Shown: positions 24,507-34,631 of the stretch, piece after piece
How positions within the stretch are numbered: the stretch's first letter is position 1
Layout of the letters: every line of letters begins with the position of its first letter
NCBI GenBank assembly: GCA_905250075.1
Contig: CAJNOP010000110.1
Coordinates: 410,381 to 474,380, forward strand
DNA: 64,000 nucleotides
Direction of reading: 5' to 3'
DNA from: Rotaria sp. Silwood1
Taxonomy: Eukaryota; Rotifera; Eurotatoria; Philodinida; Philodinidae
Translations under genes and position numbers: made by a program
The notes under the pieces: generated by a model
The model's database searches: none
What the model was told of the DNA's origin: nothing
The model's input: the letters and a program-made list of their open reading frames with translations, nothing else

Positions 24507-25160
24507 TTACGATTTGTTATCATTTTGTAGTGCTTGAAAATATGTCTTCACTGATAATATGAGTTTGATTTGATAAACTAACCCAGTTGACCTGTGAGGG
24601 TGATTGCGAAATGGATAATGCTTCTATCGTCCTTAGAAAGGTCTAGGAGAGGTGTCTGAAGATGGTGTGAAAGAGGTCGAGATGCTTTATTGTTACTTAG
24701 AGGAAGTTGAAATTCAATTTTATAAAGTGTTTTGATATGATTTTCATTTAGAGCCGTTTGACGTGCAAACCGCCCTCCTCCTTCATTATTCAATTAGAGA
24801 TTATTGTTGGTTTATTTCGTTGAGTTGAGGGAATTTGTTAACACATACCTCTTGTTATTGCTTGTGTATGGATTATTTCGTTTCGTCGTTTGCCGTGTAA
24901 AAGGAAAAATCCGATTGTACCACATACTAATAAAAGAATAATAATACTAAACAACAGATATGTGCAACAGTTCTTTGGTCGCGACGATACACTAGAATGA
25001 TTATAAATAGAATAACCATATTGGATACGAATGTTCGAAAAAAATATTTTCCTAGTAAGCACATTTAAATATCTATTATTTATTTCCTCAATAATTCATG
25101 CTCGACTTACTTTGTGGGTACAGAGGTATAAGAAACATTTGGTCTGGATTCAGCTGACAT
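24507..25160 (-). CDS. Small single-pass membrane protein (four exons), family unknown
   Basis: Predicted 158 residues. Exons on the minus strand: 25160-25111, 25051-24849, 24780-24583, 24532-24507, with introns of 59, 68 and 50 bp, consistent phase and 477 nt in total. It starts MSAESRPNVSYTSVPT. A 20-residue hydrophobic segment (YLLFSIIILLLVCGTIGFFL) is followed by the basic residues HGKRRN, suggesting one membrane helix with a tyrosine- and serine-rich N-terminal part. Exons 1 and 2 are the best supported. The 3' end is uncertain: the last exon in another frame stays open for about 50 residues with a second hydrophobic stretch, so the gene may extend to about 24370. No family is recognised. 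Confidence 0.45.
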
Positions 25161-25340
25161 TTTGTTTTATTTCGATTAAATGAATACGTAAGTCTAAAAC
25201 ATGGAAAAGTATATCCTTGAGTAAATGTCTTCAATGCTTCCTTATTCAGTCATTTATATTATACGACTATGACGATTAGTGATCAGTGAAACAGAAGAAA
25301 AGTTTTTCTACAGGATGCAGACGACTATCTTGACGATGTC

Positions 25341-25416
25341 CGTGGGTGGAGTATGGGTGTTGACAGAAAGACATTCATGTCCACATCCACACATCCCACA
25401 CGCTCACACCCACACT
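25341..25416. repeat. Short degenerate TGTGGG/CCCACA foldback
   Basis: GTGGGTGGAGTATGGGTGT is followed within 25 bp by CCACATCCACACATCCCACA and CACACCCACAC. This has the same G-strand then C-strand order as the longer arrays at 39138, 41761, 53106 and 57047, but is shorter and more diverged. Confidence 0.45.
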
Positions 25417-25846
25417 TGTCCTTAATTCCATATAGGCAGCGAAGCACTTCATCTTGATAAAGTTCCTCTTTTTCAGAAAGCTGGCTGATACCTGACGTTC
25501 CATTGTTGTCGGATAGAGACTACCGAGAAAGTTCGAAGGAATCTTGGTTTGGTCCGAATTCTCGTCCTCCTCGTCACTGCCTATGTGCAAGTTTTGAAGA
25601 AAGAGACGATAATTTATTTCGTGACTGGCTTGAATATTTGGAATAATTTATTGTAGATGCACATCAGAATCTTGCTTGCATCTATGCAAAAGCTGAGTAT
25701 TGTCGATAATTTGTTTCGACTCTTCTTAAATAATTTCTTGTCGTGATAAAAATGTTTCACATCAGCTCTGATTGACGCCAGAAAGATCTTTGACACTTCT
25801 ACGCGAAATGAAGAAAGTAGCTATTACTCGGCTGTATTGCTCTTGA

Positions 25847-26270
25847 GTAGACATCGGCGTGACCAAAATGTCGTGACCAAAGAAAAAAAAAGTTATTCGA
25901 TTATAGTTTCAATAGTAAATGTGAGTACCGAAACCTATTTAACTATTCTTGTTCAGAATTTTCTTCTCTTCAAAGTGATATATAAAAGTCGAAGAATCTG
26001 ATGATCCATCATAGAGAAACTTGCATCACATTAGTCGTGACCAGAAAACGTCGTGACTGACCGTGACCAGAATTGGTCACAACTAATGTGATGTGATTTT
26101 CTCTGTTATGGATCATCAGATTCTTCGATATTTATATACCATTTTGAAGAGAAGAAAATTCTGAATAAGAATAGTTAAATAGTTTTCGGTTCTCACAATT
26201 ACTATTGAAACTATAATCAAATAACTGTTTTTTTCTTTGGTCACGACATTTTGGTCACGCCGATGTCTAC
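25847..26270. mobile_element. Foldback MITE with 6-bp target duplication
   Basis: Near-perfect palindrome of 424 bp. The arms (about 200 bp) begin GTAGACATCGGCGTGACCAA on the left and end with the reverse complement on the right. Flanking TCTTGA at 25841-25846 and 26271-26276 looks like a 6-bp target-site duplication. The centre contains GGTCACGA/TCGTGACC palindromes. It has no coding capacity. The superfamily is not assigned. Confidence 0.75.
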
Positions 26271-26729
26271 TCTTGAGTTTCTTCCCTGTCTTTATGTGGA
26301 ATTCGTGGACCAATGAGTACAAGAATAATAGGTTTGAGACTTTTAATGACATTATGAAAACTTGCTTGTGGATGTTCGGTTATCAATGTATACCTTTCTT
26401 GAGATGAGCGTCCTGGGTCTGGCCGAACGTCTTCGGCACTTGTGTATGGATGCTATGTAGTATATTGATCCTTGCCAGAGAATGAATTACAATGAAAGAC
26501 ACTGAGAAATTCATATAAACAGACTGACTGCAGTGTATCATTGGATTGTTCTATCGCGAAGTGCTCCTCCATCGCAGCAGCATTTTCCTCTTCTTCCTCC
26601 TCGACGAAGTTGAGCATATTTGTATTTATTGATTGCGCAGCTGTGAAAGATGAGACAAGGACAGCTTTGCCTTTTTCAAGTTAGTTCTGGAGGTGGCATT
26701 CGACAGGGTATTACTAATTTATGCTAACA

Positions 26730-26990
26730 CCACAAACACTCAACTTTGTAAAAACGCATATAGGTTGCCCTCATTAACACCCACATCTTGAAGAGTTAGA
26801 TGCACAAACACCCACCGACACCAACTTTGTCCGACTCCTAGAAAAAATAATGCGTTCACAAACATCAAAAAATGACCCCCTTCAACACTAACACCCAAAA
26901 TCTCACCTATGGTCCACACAAGCACCCCAGGTTGTATTCACGAACACCCACAGAACTCTATAAGCTATATTCTGACCCGAATGAGTGGTC
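26730..26990. repeat. Sequence with scattered AACACCCAC motifs beside the gap
   Basis: Several AACACCCAC, ACACCCACCG and CACCCCAGG pieces occur irregularly just before the assembly gap. They could be a diverged telomere-like array or an unrelated minisatellite. No clear period was found. Confidence 0.3.
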
Positions 26991-27043
26991 TCTCCGGATA
27001 ACTTTTTCTAATAAACTTTTCTCTACAAACACATCGAACTAGT

Positions 27044-27143
27044 NNNNNNNNNNNNNNNNNNNNNNNNNNNNNNNNNNNNNNNNNNNNNNNNNNNNNNNNN
27101 NNNNNNNNNNNNNNNNNNNNNNNNNNNNNNNNNNNNNNNNNNN
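27044..27143. other. Assembly gap (100 N)
   Basis: Exactly 100 Ns, the usual placeholder for a gap of unknown length. Features on its two sides may not be adjacent in the genome. It lies upstream of the truncated non-LTR element and may hide that element's 5' half. Confidence 0.98.
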
Positions 27144-27339
27144 AAAATATGAAAGCAAACGGAGCGTATCACTTGGGAATGTTCCCTCGTTAGAATTTGT
27201 TTTTTTGTTTAGAAGAACATGTACAGTTGTGAGCCATGACTCCGCTGTTTCCTAAAGTTCTTTGCTGTTATGCGAGGGGAAAGGGTAACAGGTTGATATG
27301 GTATGCCTCAAAATGAGTCTCAAGGGCGGGTCTGTTTTA

Positions 27340-27836
27340 TACATCCTTTCACGAAACCCTTGCATAGGCTTATGAGCATTTCCTAAACCCTTATATGGGT
27401 TTAAGAGTATGTTCTAAACCCTTGCCTATACCCCAACATGGGTTTATGAGCATTTCATAAACTCTTTGCTGAATCCCATCCGTACTTAGTGACCGTCATA
27501 AACCGTATTTTAGGGTTTATGCAAGGGTTTATTGATTTCTTAAACCCGTTCATACACCCTTAGTAAGGGTATATTAAAGTGTTTATGATTTTCCTAAACC
27601 CTTAAAAGGGTTGTTGAAAGTGTAACGTATAATAAATCCTTAAAGGGTTTAGGAACTTCCTAAACCTTTCCTAAACCTTTTGAAAGGGTACATGAAAGGG
27701 TTTAGAAATTTCCTAAACCCTTTACTAAACCCTTAAAAAGGGTTTCGGAGAATTTTACATACGGTAAAAAGGGTTTATTATACGTTACACTTTCATCAAC
27801 CCTTTTTGGGTTTATTATTCTACGGATTTTTTTACA
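27340..27836. repeat. AAACCCTT/AAGGGTTT palindromic repeat block
   Basis: Many short palindromic units of the type CCTAAACCCTTAAAAGGGTT, TAAACCCTTATATGGGTTTA and TTTGAAAGGG, with variable spacing. The block ends at TTTTTTTACAGTGT, directly against the non-LTR reading frame. It looks like a separate repeat element that interrupts or replaces the retrotransposon's upstream sequence. Confidence 0.6.
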
Positions 27837-29318
27837 GTGTTCCCGATGTTAGATAGAGAAGCTCTCTACAAATATTTGGGCATGGAACAGAAACTAGGTT
27901 TAAAGGAATCTGAAGCATGGGATCGTGCGGAAGACAGATGTTACCAAATAGCACATAGATTATGGGATTCTGATCTTACTTTCCGGCAGAAAGTGAACTC
28001 CTATAACACCACTATCATTCCTGTATTTAAATATGTTGTTAGTTGTGTAATTAAAGGTAGTGGCAGATACGCAAGTGTCTTAGAACGTGGTGACAAACTA
28101 GATAAGAAGTTTCGCAAACTCCTTGTGGAACTGAAGTCTAGATCGAAAGCAAGCTGTGTAGCGAGAGTGTATCTACCAGCTGAAATGGGAGGATATGGTC
28201 TGAAATCAGTTAAAGACGCAATACAAGAATCGACCATATACCTCTGGGCGTATCTCTGTTCGAAAGTAGAATTAAAAGGCTCACTAAATCTGTTTGTCAG
28301 CATGGCTAACCGTGGAAAACGATGTGTAGTTAGTGATGCTGGAAGCGTGCTTAAAACCTATAATATCAAATATGAAATAGACGAAGCAAAATCAACAGTC
28401 ACTGTTGAGGGTGTTTCGTTTAATGACCCAAGAACATTAGCTAGACACGTGGCCGAGTTAATGCGTACTGTCAATAACACCAGACGGTATGAAGAATGGA
28501 AAAACTTAGAGCTAGCGGGACGTGTTCTACGTTCAACATCTAGCCTGGATGTGGTAGGGTCCTTTGCTTGGCTCAAACAGGGGAAACTATCACCGGTTGC
28601 GGTTAGGAATGTCCTAGCAGCTCAAGAAGGAAGCTTAAGAACACGATCACATCCTTCACAAAATGATTTGAAAGATAAGAGTTGTAGAACGTGTGGGTCT
28701 ACCCTTGAAACAATTGAACACGTCCTTTCGAGCTGTTCCAAATGGTTGCCAAACTTATACGTTGACCGTCACGACTCAGTTGCTAGGAATATATATTATT
28801 GGTTATGCACAAAATTCGGTCTCATCCTGCCTCACTACTCACAGAAAGTGGAATCGGTTCTCGAGAATGATAGTATTAAGTTGTACTGGAGTCAACCAGT
28901 CCAAACCAAAACGATCATTCGCCATAACAAACCAGATATAATAGTCTTCAATAAGCCGCAAAAAACAGCTTTGATAATGGAAGTTGCAGTATCATGGTTT
29001 ACTGGTATTAAAAAACAAATTGAGATCAAAACAAATCGTTATTGTGTCAATGGTAACTGGGAAGAAGTTACGAAACTGCCATACCCAAGGGGTGATAATT
29101 TACTACGTGAATTACAAACTGAAGGATGGAAAGTTACGTTCGTCCCGGTAGTCATTGGAACCAATGGCGAAGTACTTTCGAACCTAAAAGGAGATTTAAT
29201 GGAAAAAGTCGGCTTAGACATGGTAGCAACTATCGACTGTATAGAGAGAATGCAACGGAGTGCGGTTCTTGGCACGAGTCGGATCATTAAGAATCACCTT
29301 GCTGTTGGACAAGGTTAA
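27837..29318 (+). CDS. RT thumb plus restriction-like endonuclease of a non-LTR retrotransposon (partial)
   Basis: Open for 493 codons with no stop. It begins in the region just after a reverse-transcriptase palm (LYKYLGMEQ at residues 10-18), followed by a helical thumb/linker. A zinc finger of the form C-x2-C-x8-H-x4-C lies at C283, C286, H295 and C300 (CRTCGSTLETIEHVLSSC). A PD-(D/E)xK-like endonuclease core follows: RHNKPDIIVF at 362-371 and ALIMEVAVSW at 378-387. This order is that of the R2/R4/NeSL/Hero group, where the nuclease nicks a specific target and primes reverse transcription. An R2-like element (R9) is known from bdelloid rDNA; I see no rDNA here, so this copy sits elsewhere. 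The annotated first methionine is arbitrary. Without its RT palm it cannot act alone. Confidence 0.8.
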   Translation: MFPMLDREALYKYLGMEQKLGLKESEAWDRAEDRCYQIAHRLWDSDLTFRQKVNSYNTTIIPVFKYVVSCVIKGSGRYASVLERGDKLDKKFRKLLVELKSRSKASCVARVYLPAEMGGYGLKSVKDAIQESTIYLWAYLCSKVELKGSLNLFVSMANRGKRCVVSDAGSVLKTYNIKYEIDEAKSTVTVEGVSFNDPRTLARHVAELMRTVNNTRRYEEWKNLELAGRVLRSTSSLDVVGSFAWLKQGKLSPVAVRNVLAAQEGSLRTRSHPSQNDLKDKSCRTCGSTLETIEHVLSSCSKWLPNLYVDRHDSVARNIYYWLCTKFGLILPHYSQKVESVLENDSIKLYWSQPVQTKTIIRHNKPDIIVFNKPQKTALIMEVAVSWFTGIKKQIEIKTNRYCVNGNWEEVTKLPYPRGDNLLRELQTEGWKVTFVPVVIGTNGEVLSNLKGDLMEKVGLDMVATIDCIERMQRSAVLGTSRIIKNHLAVGQG

Positions 29319-29410
29319 GGATCTGCCTGATGATCCAATGTGTTCATCACAAGAGAAGAAATTCAACCAATGATAGGTAAAATAATATTAAAAAAAAACA
29401 AAAAAAAGGG
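27837..29410 (+). mobile_element. 5'-incomplete non-LTR retrotransposon of the RLE type
   Basis: Covers the C-terminal reading frame (27837-29318), a short 3' untranslated region, and an A-rich tail at about 29391-29408 (a run of A with one C). The reverse-transcriptase palm and the N-terminal DNA-binding region are absent. The left boundary coincides with the end of the AAACCCTT repeat block. The assembly gap lies 700 bp upstream, so truncation by a nested insertion is as likely as classical 5' truncation. Confidence 0.75.
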
Positions 29411-29593
29411 TAAGATCAGAAACGTCATTGGAGGCCCTTGATTCCTATCCCAGCTGTGGTTTCATTGTAGCTGGGTGTGAAGAATACTCAGTGTGTCTGG
29501 CTATAAACCAGATACCGCCCAAAGCTGCTAGGGTGACCCGGAAGCGTCATGAAGGGTGAAGCATACAATTCAGTGGAATTTCATCCTGAAAAG

Positions 29594-29945
29594 ATCTGAT
29601 TGCTCAAAAGCCCAATAACGAAAACCGCTGATTGGCTAGACTTTCGCCCTAAGAGAATCTGATTGGTCGAAAGTCCGATATCGAAAACCTCTGCTCGGCT
29701 GCACTTTTACCATGAAAAAATCTGATTGATCGAAAGCGCGATATCAAAAACCTTTGATGGGCTGGACTTTTACCCTGCAAAAATCTGATTGGTCAAAAGC
29801 CCAATGTTGAAAACCTATTATTGACTGATTTTGTAGCTTGAAAAACTCTGATTGGTCAAAAGCTCGATATTGAAAACCTATGATTGGCTGGACTTTTACC
29901 ATGACAAAATCTGATTGGTTGAAAGGCTGATATTGTAAACACGAC
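29594..29945. repeat. Tandem repeat, about 61 bp x 6
   Basis: Six consecutive units share AATCTGATTGGTCGAAAG, GATATTGAAAACCT and GATTGGCTGGACTTTTACC. The ATTGG motif (reverse CCAAT) repeats twice per unit. Units differ by scattered substitutions. No gene is present. Confidence 0.75.
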
Positions 29946-30039
29946 CATCGGTTTCTAAGCAAAGGTTTTTTTGACCTTTGGCCTTTGACCTTAACACCTA
30001 CCCACAAACAAACGCATTATATTTCATATGACCCTCATC

Positions 30040-30180
30040 CAGTTGAGGCAATAAGTAACTACCGTAGTTACCATTTACAAGTAAATAAGTAGCTACAGTA
30101 GTTACTATTTAGTAGTAACTAAGTAACTAAAATAGTTACTTGACTTTGGTAAAGTAATTAAAAAGTAAAGTAAATATTCC
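30040..30180. repeat. GTAACTA/TAGTTAC palindromic repeat
   Basis: Low-complexity tract of AGTTACT, AGTAACT and TAGTTACT units forming several overlapping palindromes. Not coding. Confidence 0.5.
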
Positions 30181-31325
30181 ACCCCTATAAAACATTCGGC
30201 AAGGTACTGAACGATACGAAGCAAACGCTGAAAGTCTTCGGATAGTTAAAAAGTTCCAATTGCTCTGATTATTGCTGTTATGGATCCAAAATTGCTACTG
30301 TTATTGTGGTTATTGATGTAGAATTGCTATTGCTATTGTTGTTGTTGTCTTCATTAGCTTTGAATCTAATAAATCATTCCTAATGATGCTCCCAGAGAGG
30401 AACGAAAGCTTGAATCAAATGATTTGTCACTGACTAATTCAGTACAATGCTATTCGTTGCAGTTATTCGCTTCTTTCTTAAACTTCTATTACCTACTGCC
30501 AATAATGATAACTTCGATAAACAAGGTTGTTTTACAGGGAGAAAACACCAAGGTAAAGTAAACCAATATAAATCATGTCATTTAAGCAGCTAAAGTAAAT
30601 GTAAAAGAAAGAAAAAAGACTGTTGATATATGACTCATTCAACACCCTTCTATGTTACTGGTTCTCTGTAGAATTACCTACGTACAGTAGACAAATGACG
30701 ATCATCATCGCTGTTTTGGTATCTAAAATTTTTCAAGAAAAACTCTAACGCGACTCTATTACGCGTCTATTGGCAATGCTCCTTATCGAATGATACGGTC
30801 CGTATATGGCCGTACACGGGTAAAAGGCGATAGATTTAGGGAAACCGACCATTTTTCATATGCAGCGCATTGTTTACAGTACGTATTGACACTGTTTAGG
30901 GCCGCAAGCTAGCGTTTTCTTCATTGTTAGCTCTTCCAGAACGGCCCGGTGAATAATATGTGTTTTGATCGACCTGAGTAAAAAAGAAAGATTATCCTTC
31001 GAAAGCTAATGATATTTGACACAAAATTCGATCAAAGATTTTCGAGGTCGATAAACCCAAATCATCGAACATTTTGAATTTCATAGATTTGACATTCTTA
31101 CTAGGAAAGGGTTATTTTTTCGGGAGGCTTTCTCTCAGCTATTTTCATAACAAAACATGAGGTTGTTCGCGTGATATGAAAAAGCTGACTCTGGCAATCT
31201 TCTAATGGGCCAACACAACACCATATCTTGCCTAAGAAAAGTAGAGAAAATGTTTTTTTGAAATCTGCTTGGCTAGAAGTTTCTCCGTCGCAACCAATAA
31301 GATTCCAGCAGGTTTTTTTCTTCTA

Positions 31326-33873
31326 AACCCCTCGACACATTAGAAGACCCCCCTATAATAGAAGACCCCCCTTAATAGAAGACCCCCCTGGAGACAACGA
31401 GACACAAGACAGATTAGAAGACCCCCTATGATGACTGATTTTTTTCAAAATTTTTGTATTTTTTTCATTGTATAGATCTTGGAATGTTTTTTTACGCTGG
31501 TCAATAGTAATTCTTTTTTTCCTTTCTGTCGCTGACATATATATATATCGGCCATTGATTGAATGAAACAACTATTACCAATGTATGAGTATATGTGTCT
31601 ATTCTCTAGCAGACGGACGTATATATAATATAGAAAAAAAAGAAGAGAATATCGTCTTATAATAGTCATTCTTCAATCATTTACAATTCTTTACGTCACG
31701 AAAAAGTAACACTTCCATCGTTTTTTTCAATAAAGCTACACATACAACATATTATGGATGGTGATTCCATTATGAATTCTCATTTGCTACCATTGTCTTT
31801 CGATGATGACAACGTCGATCAAAAGTCTGATTCAGACAGCATATCAGTTGATTCTGATATCGAAGTTAATGATACAAATTATATCAATGATGATTTTATT
31901 CGACTCAATCTCGAACATGACAATAATTCTAGTGAAGATGAAATTGAAAGTTCAATTACTACGACAAATAATATTATAATACCAATCACCGACGTTCAAT
32001 CATTTTCTACCAATATTAACAACATCAATCCTTCTATTCAAGTTTCATCTTCTTCAAATAAAGATGCTACAACCATCTCAGTGCATCAAAAACGACGACA
32101 ATGGAATGCACAAGAGAAATTAAAAATTATTTCTGAATTGAATAAAGGTGTGTCACTTCACGCACTTGAATTACGATACAAATGTACACGAAAGATGATT
32201 CGTGATTGGAAAAATAACGAAAATAAATTGATTAAATTAGTAAAAGATCAAGGTGGAAAAGGAAAAAAACGTAAACGTTTGGATGGAGGTGGTGCTAAGT
32301 TAAGTTATGCTAATTTGGATGATCGTCTGATCAGATGGTATAGATCGAAACGTGGATTGAATCAAGCTGATGTAAACGTAAGTAAAGAAAAAGTGACATT
32401 CAAAGGAATGGTTAGAGAAGGTTACAGAATTTGTAGTGAGCTTAAAACCAATCAACCATCAAATAAATGGTTTACAAGATTTTTAAAACGACATCGTTTA
32501 TCATTACAAAAACCTGTTCGAAAGCAAAAGATTTCTCTTTCAGAGGCTCATATTTCTATTAACAAATTTCATTCTTATCTACGAAAATGTAGTCAATGGG
32601 GTCCAAAAAGAGGTCCCATGGGTTGCTTTGTAGAATCTGATATCTGTAATATGGATGAATCACCATTAAGTCTCTGGGGAGATCAATCGAGACGTTCTAT
32701 AAATGACATCAACACAAGAAATGAAATCGAAGGATGTTTTGAAAATAAGCGTTTTGCTACTATTATGTTATGTGTATTTCCAGAAAGAAATCATCGAGTA
32801 GAACCTGTGCTATTGTTTCGAGGTACAGGAAAAGTTTCTTCTTCAGAAGAAAAACATTATTCACCTAATGTAAAAGTTTTTTTTACTCCAAAAGCATTCA
32901 TTAATATGCCAACTTTGGAAAAATACATTACTTGGTGGTTGAAAAAAGTAAAAGATGGTAATCGTAAATTGTTTATTACAGACAGTTGTACTAGCCATTT
33001 GAATGAAAATTTGAAAAAAAGAATGAGAGATGAAGGAATAAGTATGGCAATTATTCCAACTGGATGTACCCAGTATATTCAATTACTGGATGTACATGTA
33101 TTTGCTACATTTAAAAATCATTACTACGACTGTGCTGAAGAATATTTGGAATTGAATGGTCCTCGTTCAAAACTAAAATTATCTGCTTCCAAAAAGCGTA
33201 TTTTATGCACACGACTCACAGCTTCAGCTTGGGCTCGTACATTGAAATCGACCAACTTTCCAGAAGCGTTTCGATCTCTCGGCTATACTTGGGTCGACGA
33301 TTCTCTGATTAAACCAAATCATATACCATGGTATACATTTGATCCAGATTGCATCGAATTAAATGAAGATGAAGTAAATGAACAGAACTGTGATTCAGTT
33401 CCATCTGAACATAATAGTTCTATTTTAACAAAAAATCAGCACAAGCAATTGACTTTGAAACACTTCTGGAAAAAATAAAGACTTTATTTTGCTTTTTTTG
33501 TTTAATTGTATGAAACGAAAAGATTTTTGGTTATTGATTTTTTTTTTTTGTATGAAAAGAATAGCCATATAATTTTCTATATACTGCGCTTCTTGTGTGA
33601 TCTATGACACTGTAAAGAAAATAATTCTTGTATTGAACTAGTGTTTTATGTATATGATGTATATATTATATTCCTGATTGTATCACCTTGAAAGAAAATA
33701 AATTAATAAAATTAGTGATGATATCTTAATTAGGTAATCATTGGAAATGCAAACGAGCGCGCAGAATACTAAATTACAAGGATTTTATGAGGACATAATA
33801 GAAGACCCCCTAAAAATTTGTAAACCATCAGACAGAATAGAAGACCCCGGGTCTTCTAATCTGTCGGGGACTT
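31326..33873 (+). mobile_element. Complete pogo-type (Tc1/mariner superfamily) DNA transposon
   Basis: The ends are flanked by TA at 31324-31325 and 33874-33875. The terminal inverted repeats read AA, two variable bases, then CCC, one variable base and CGACA, then ATTAGAAGACC (left 31326, right ending 33873, about 26 bp with a few mismatches). Inside both ends the motif ATAGAAGACCCCC is repeated (about four copies on the left within 31339-31430 and two to three on the right within 33797-33860), probably as transposase-binding sites. It contains one intact transposase ORF. Length 2548 bp. Confidence 0.88.
31754..33478 (+). CDS. Pogo-family DDE transposase, intact, with C-terminal PIP box
   Basis: 574 residues in one exon. 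An acidic, asparagine-rich N terminus (1-105) precedes a psq-type helix-turn-helix (about 113-155, KRRQWNAQEKLKIISELNKG). A basic stretch, KGKKRKR, follows. Next comes a CENP-B-type helix-turn-helix (about 185-250, with NKWFTRFLKRH). The DDE catalytic core has NMDESP (D301), FITDSCTSH (D410) and IPTGCTQYIQLLDVHVF (D446), giving D35D spacing between the last two acids. The extreme C terminus QLTLKHFWKK fits the PCNA-interacting box Q-x-x-L-x-x-F-W at 565-572, a feature reported for Drosophila pogo transposase. No stop or frameshift is present, so the protein is probably functional. The ATG at 31754 is 428 bp inside the left end. Confidence 0.92.
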   Translation: MDGDSIMNSHLLPLSFDDDNVDQKSDSDSISVDSDIEVNDTNYINDDFIRLNLEHDNNSSEDEIESSITTTNNIIIPITDVQSFSTNINNINPSIQVSSSSNKDATTISVHQKRRQWNAQEKLKIISELNKGVSLHALELRYKCTRKMIRDWKNNENKLIKLVKDQGGKGKKRKRLDGGGAKLSYANLDDRLIRWYRSKRGLNQADVNVSKEKVTFKGMVREGYRICSELKTNQPSNKWFTRFLKRHRLSLQKPVRKQKISLSEAHISINKFHSYLRKCSQWGPKRGPMGCFVESDICNMDESPLSLWGDQSRRSINDINTRNEIEGCFENKRFATIMLCVFPERNHRVEPVLLFRGTGKVSSSEEKHYSPNVKVFFTPKAFINMPTLEKYITWWLKKVKDGNRKLFITDSCTSHLNENLKKRMRDEGISMAIIPTGCTQYIQLLDVHVFATFKNHYYDCAEEYLELNGPRSKLKLSASKKRILCTRLTASAWARTLKSTNFPEAFRSLGYTWVDDSLIKPNHIPWYTFDPDCIELNEDEVNEQNCDSVPSEHNSSILTKNQHKQLTLKHFWKK

Positions 33874-34631
33874 TATGTCTTGAGGGTCCAACATGATTTT
33901 CTCTGAGCTGGTTTTTCAGAAGCGCTCATTCATATAGAAAACTTTTACCGATCGAGTAAAGTTGTAGAAAAATTTTCCCACTACCCATTACATGACTGAA
34001 ACATGAAAAATTAACACTTAAATGAATCTGCGATAAAAACAAATATTCCATCTGTCAAACGCAGTTCAATTCTTTTGAGTCGATATACTCAACTAAAAAA
34101 GCCTATTAGAATGACTAGGAAAAAAAAATACATTCTTATATTTCTGATGTACAATGAGTTAGAGTAAACAACTAATAATAGCGCCAGAATTTAATAAACC
34201 TTGTTATTTCCAGAATATGTCGAAAAAGAAAGCAGATAAAAATTAGACAAAAACATATAGACGAAATCAATAGTTACCTAAAGTATCTTGGTTACTCAAG
34301 TGAAAGGGAACGACAAAAGGAAGGCACTCTTTATATCTTTCGGGCCGCGTTTTTGATGAAGTTCGTTGTCATCATGAATATTTGACTTATATTCTAACCA
34401 GAACCTGATAAAATCTTGATAAAATCATCTCGCATAACCGTAAGAGGATCTTGAATATGATCTTGAGAAAATTTTGATACGATTCTGTATTCTCAAAAAA
34501 CAAGATCTTGCTAGACTTTCTTAACAAATAAGAAATCCGATTAGACAATGGTCTCTTCTGTCAGAGAACAATAGCTGAGATAAAATCGATCATGAACTTT
34601 TTATATTTTCCGTAATTTTATCCCAAATTAA

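Noticed and set aside
27340-27836. TAAACCCTT units as plant-type telomere repeats (TTTAGGG)
   Set aside because: Units are spaced irregularly, are palindromic and vary. They form a dispersed repeat, not a telomere array, and the window's own telomere-like unit is TGTGGG.
28001-29287. Open frames on the minus strand, or in another plus frame, over the non-LTR gene
   Set aside because: Shadows of the 493-codon endonuclease frame, which carries the recognisable motifs.
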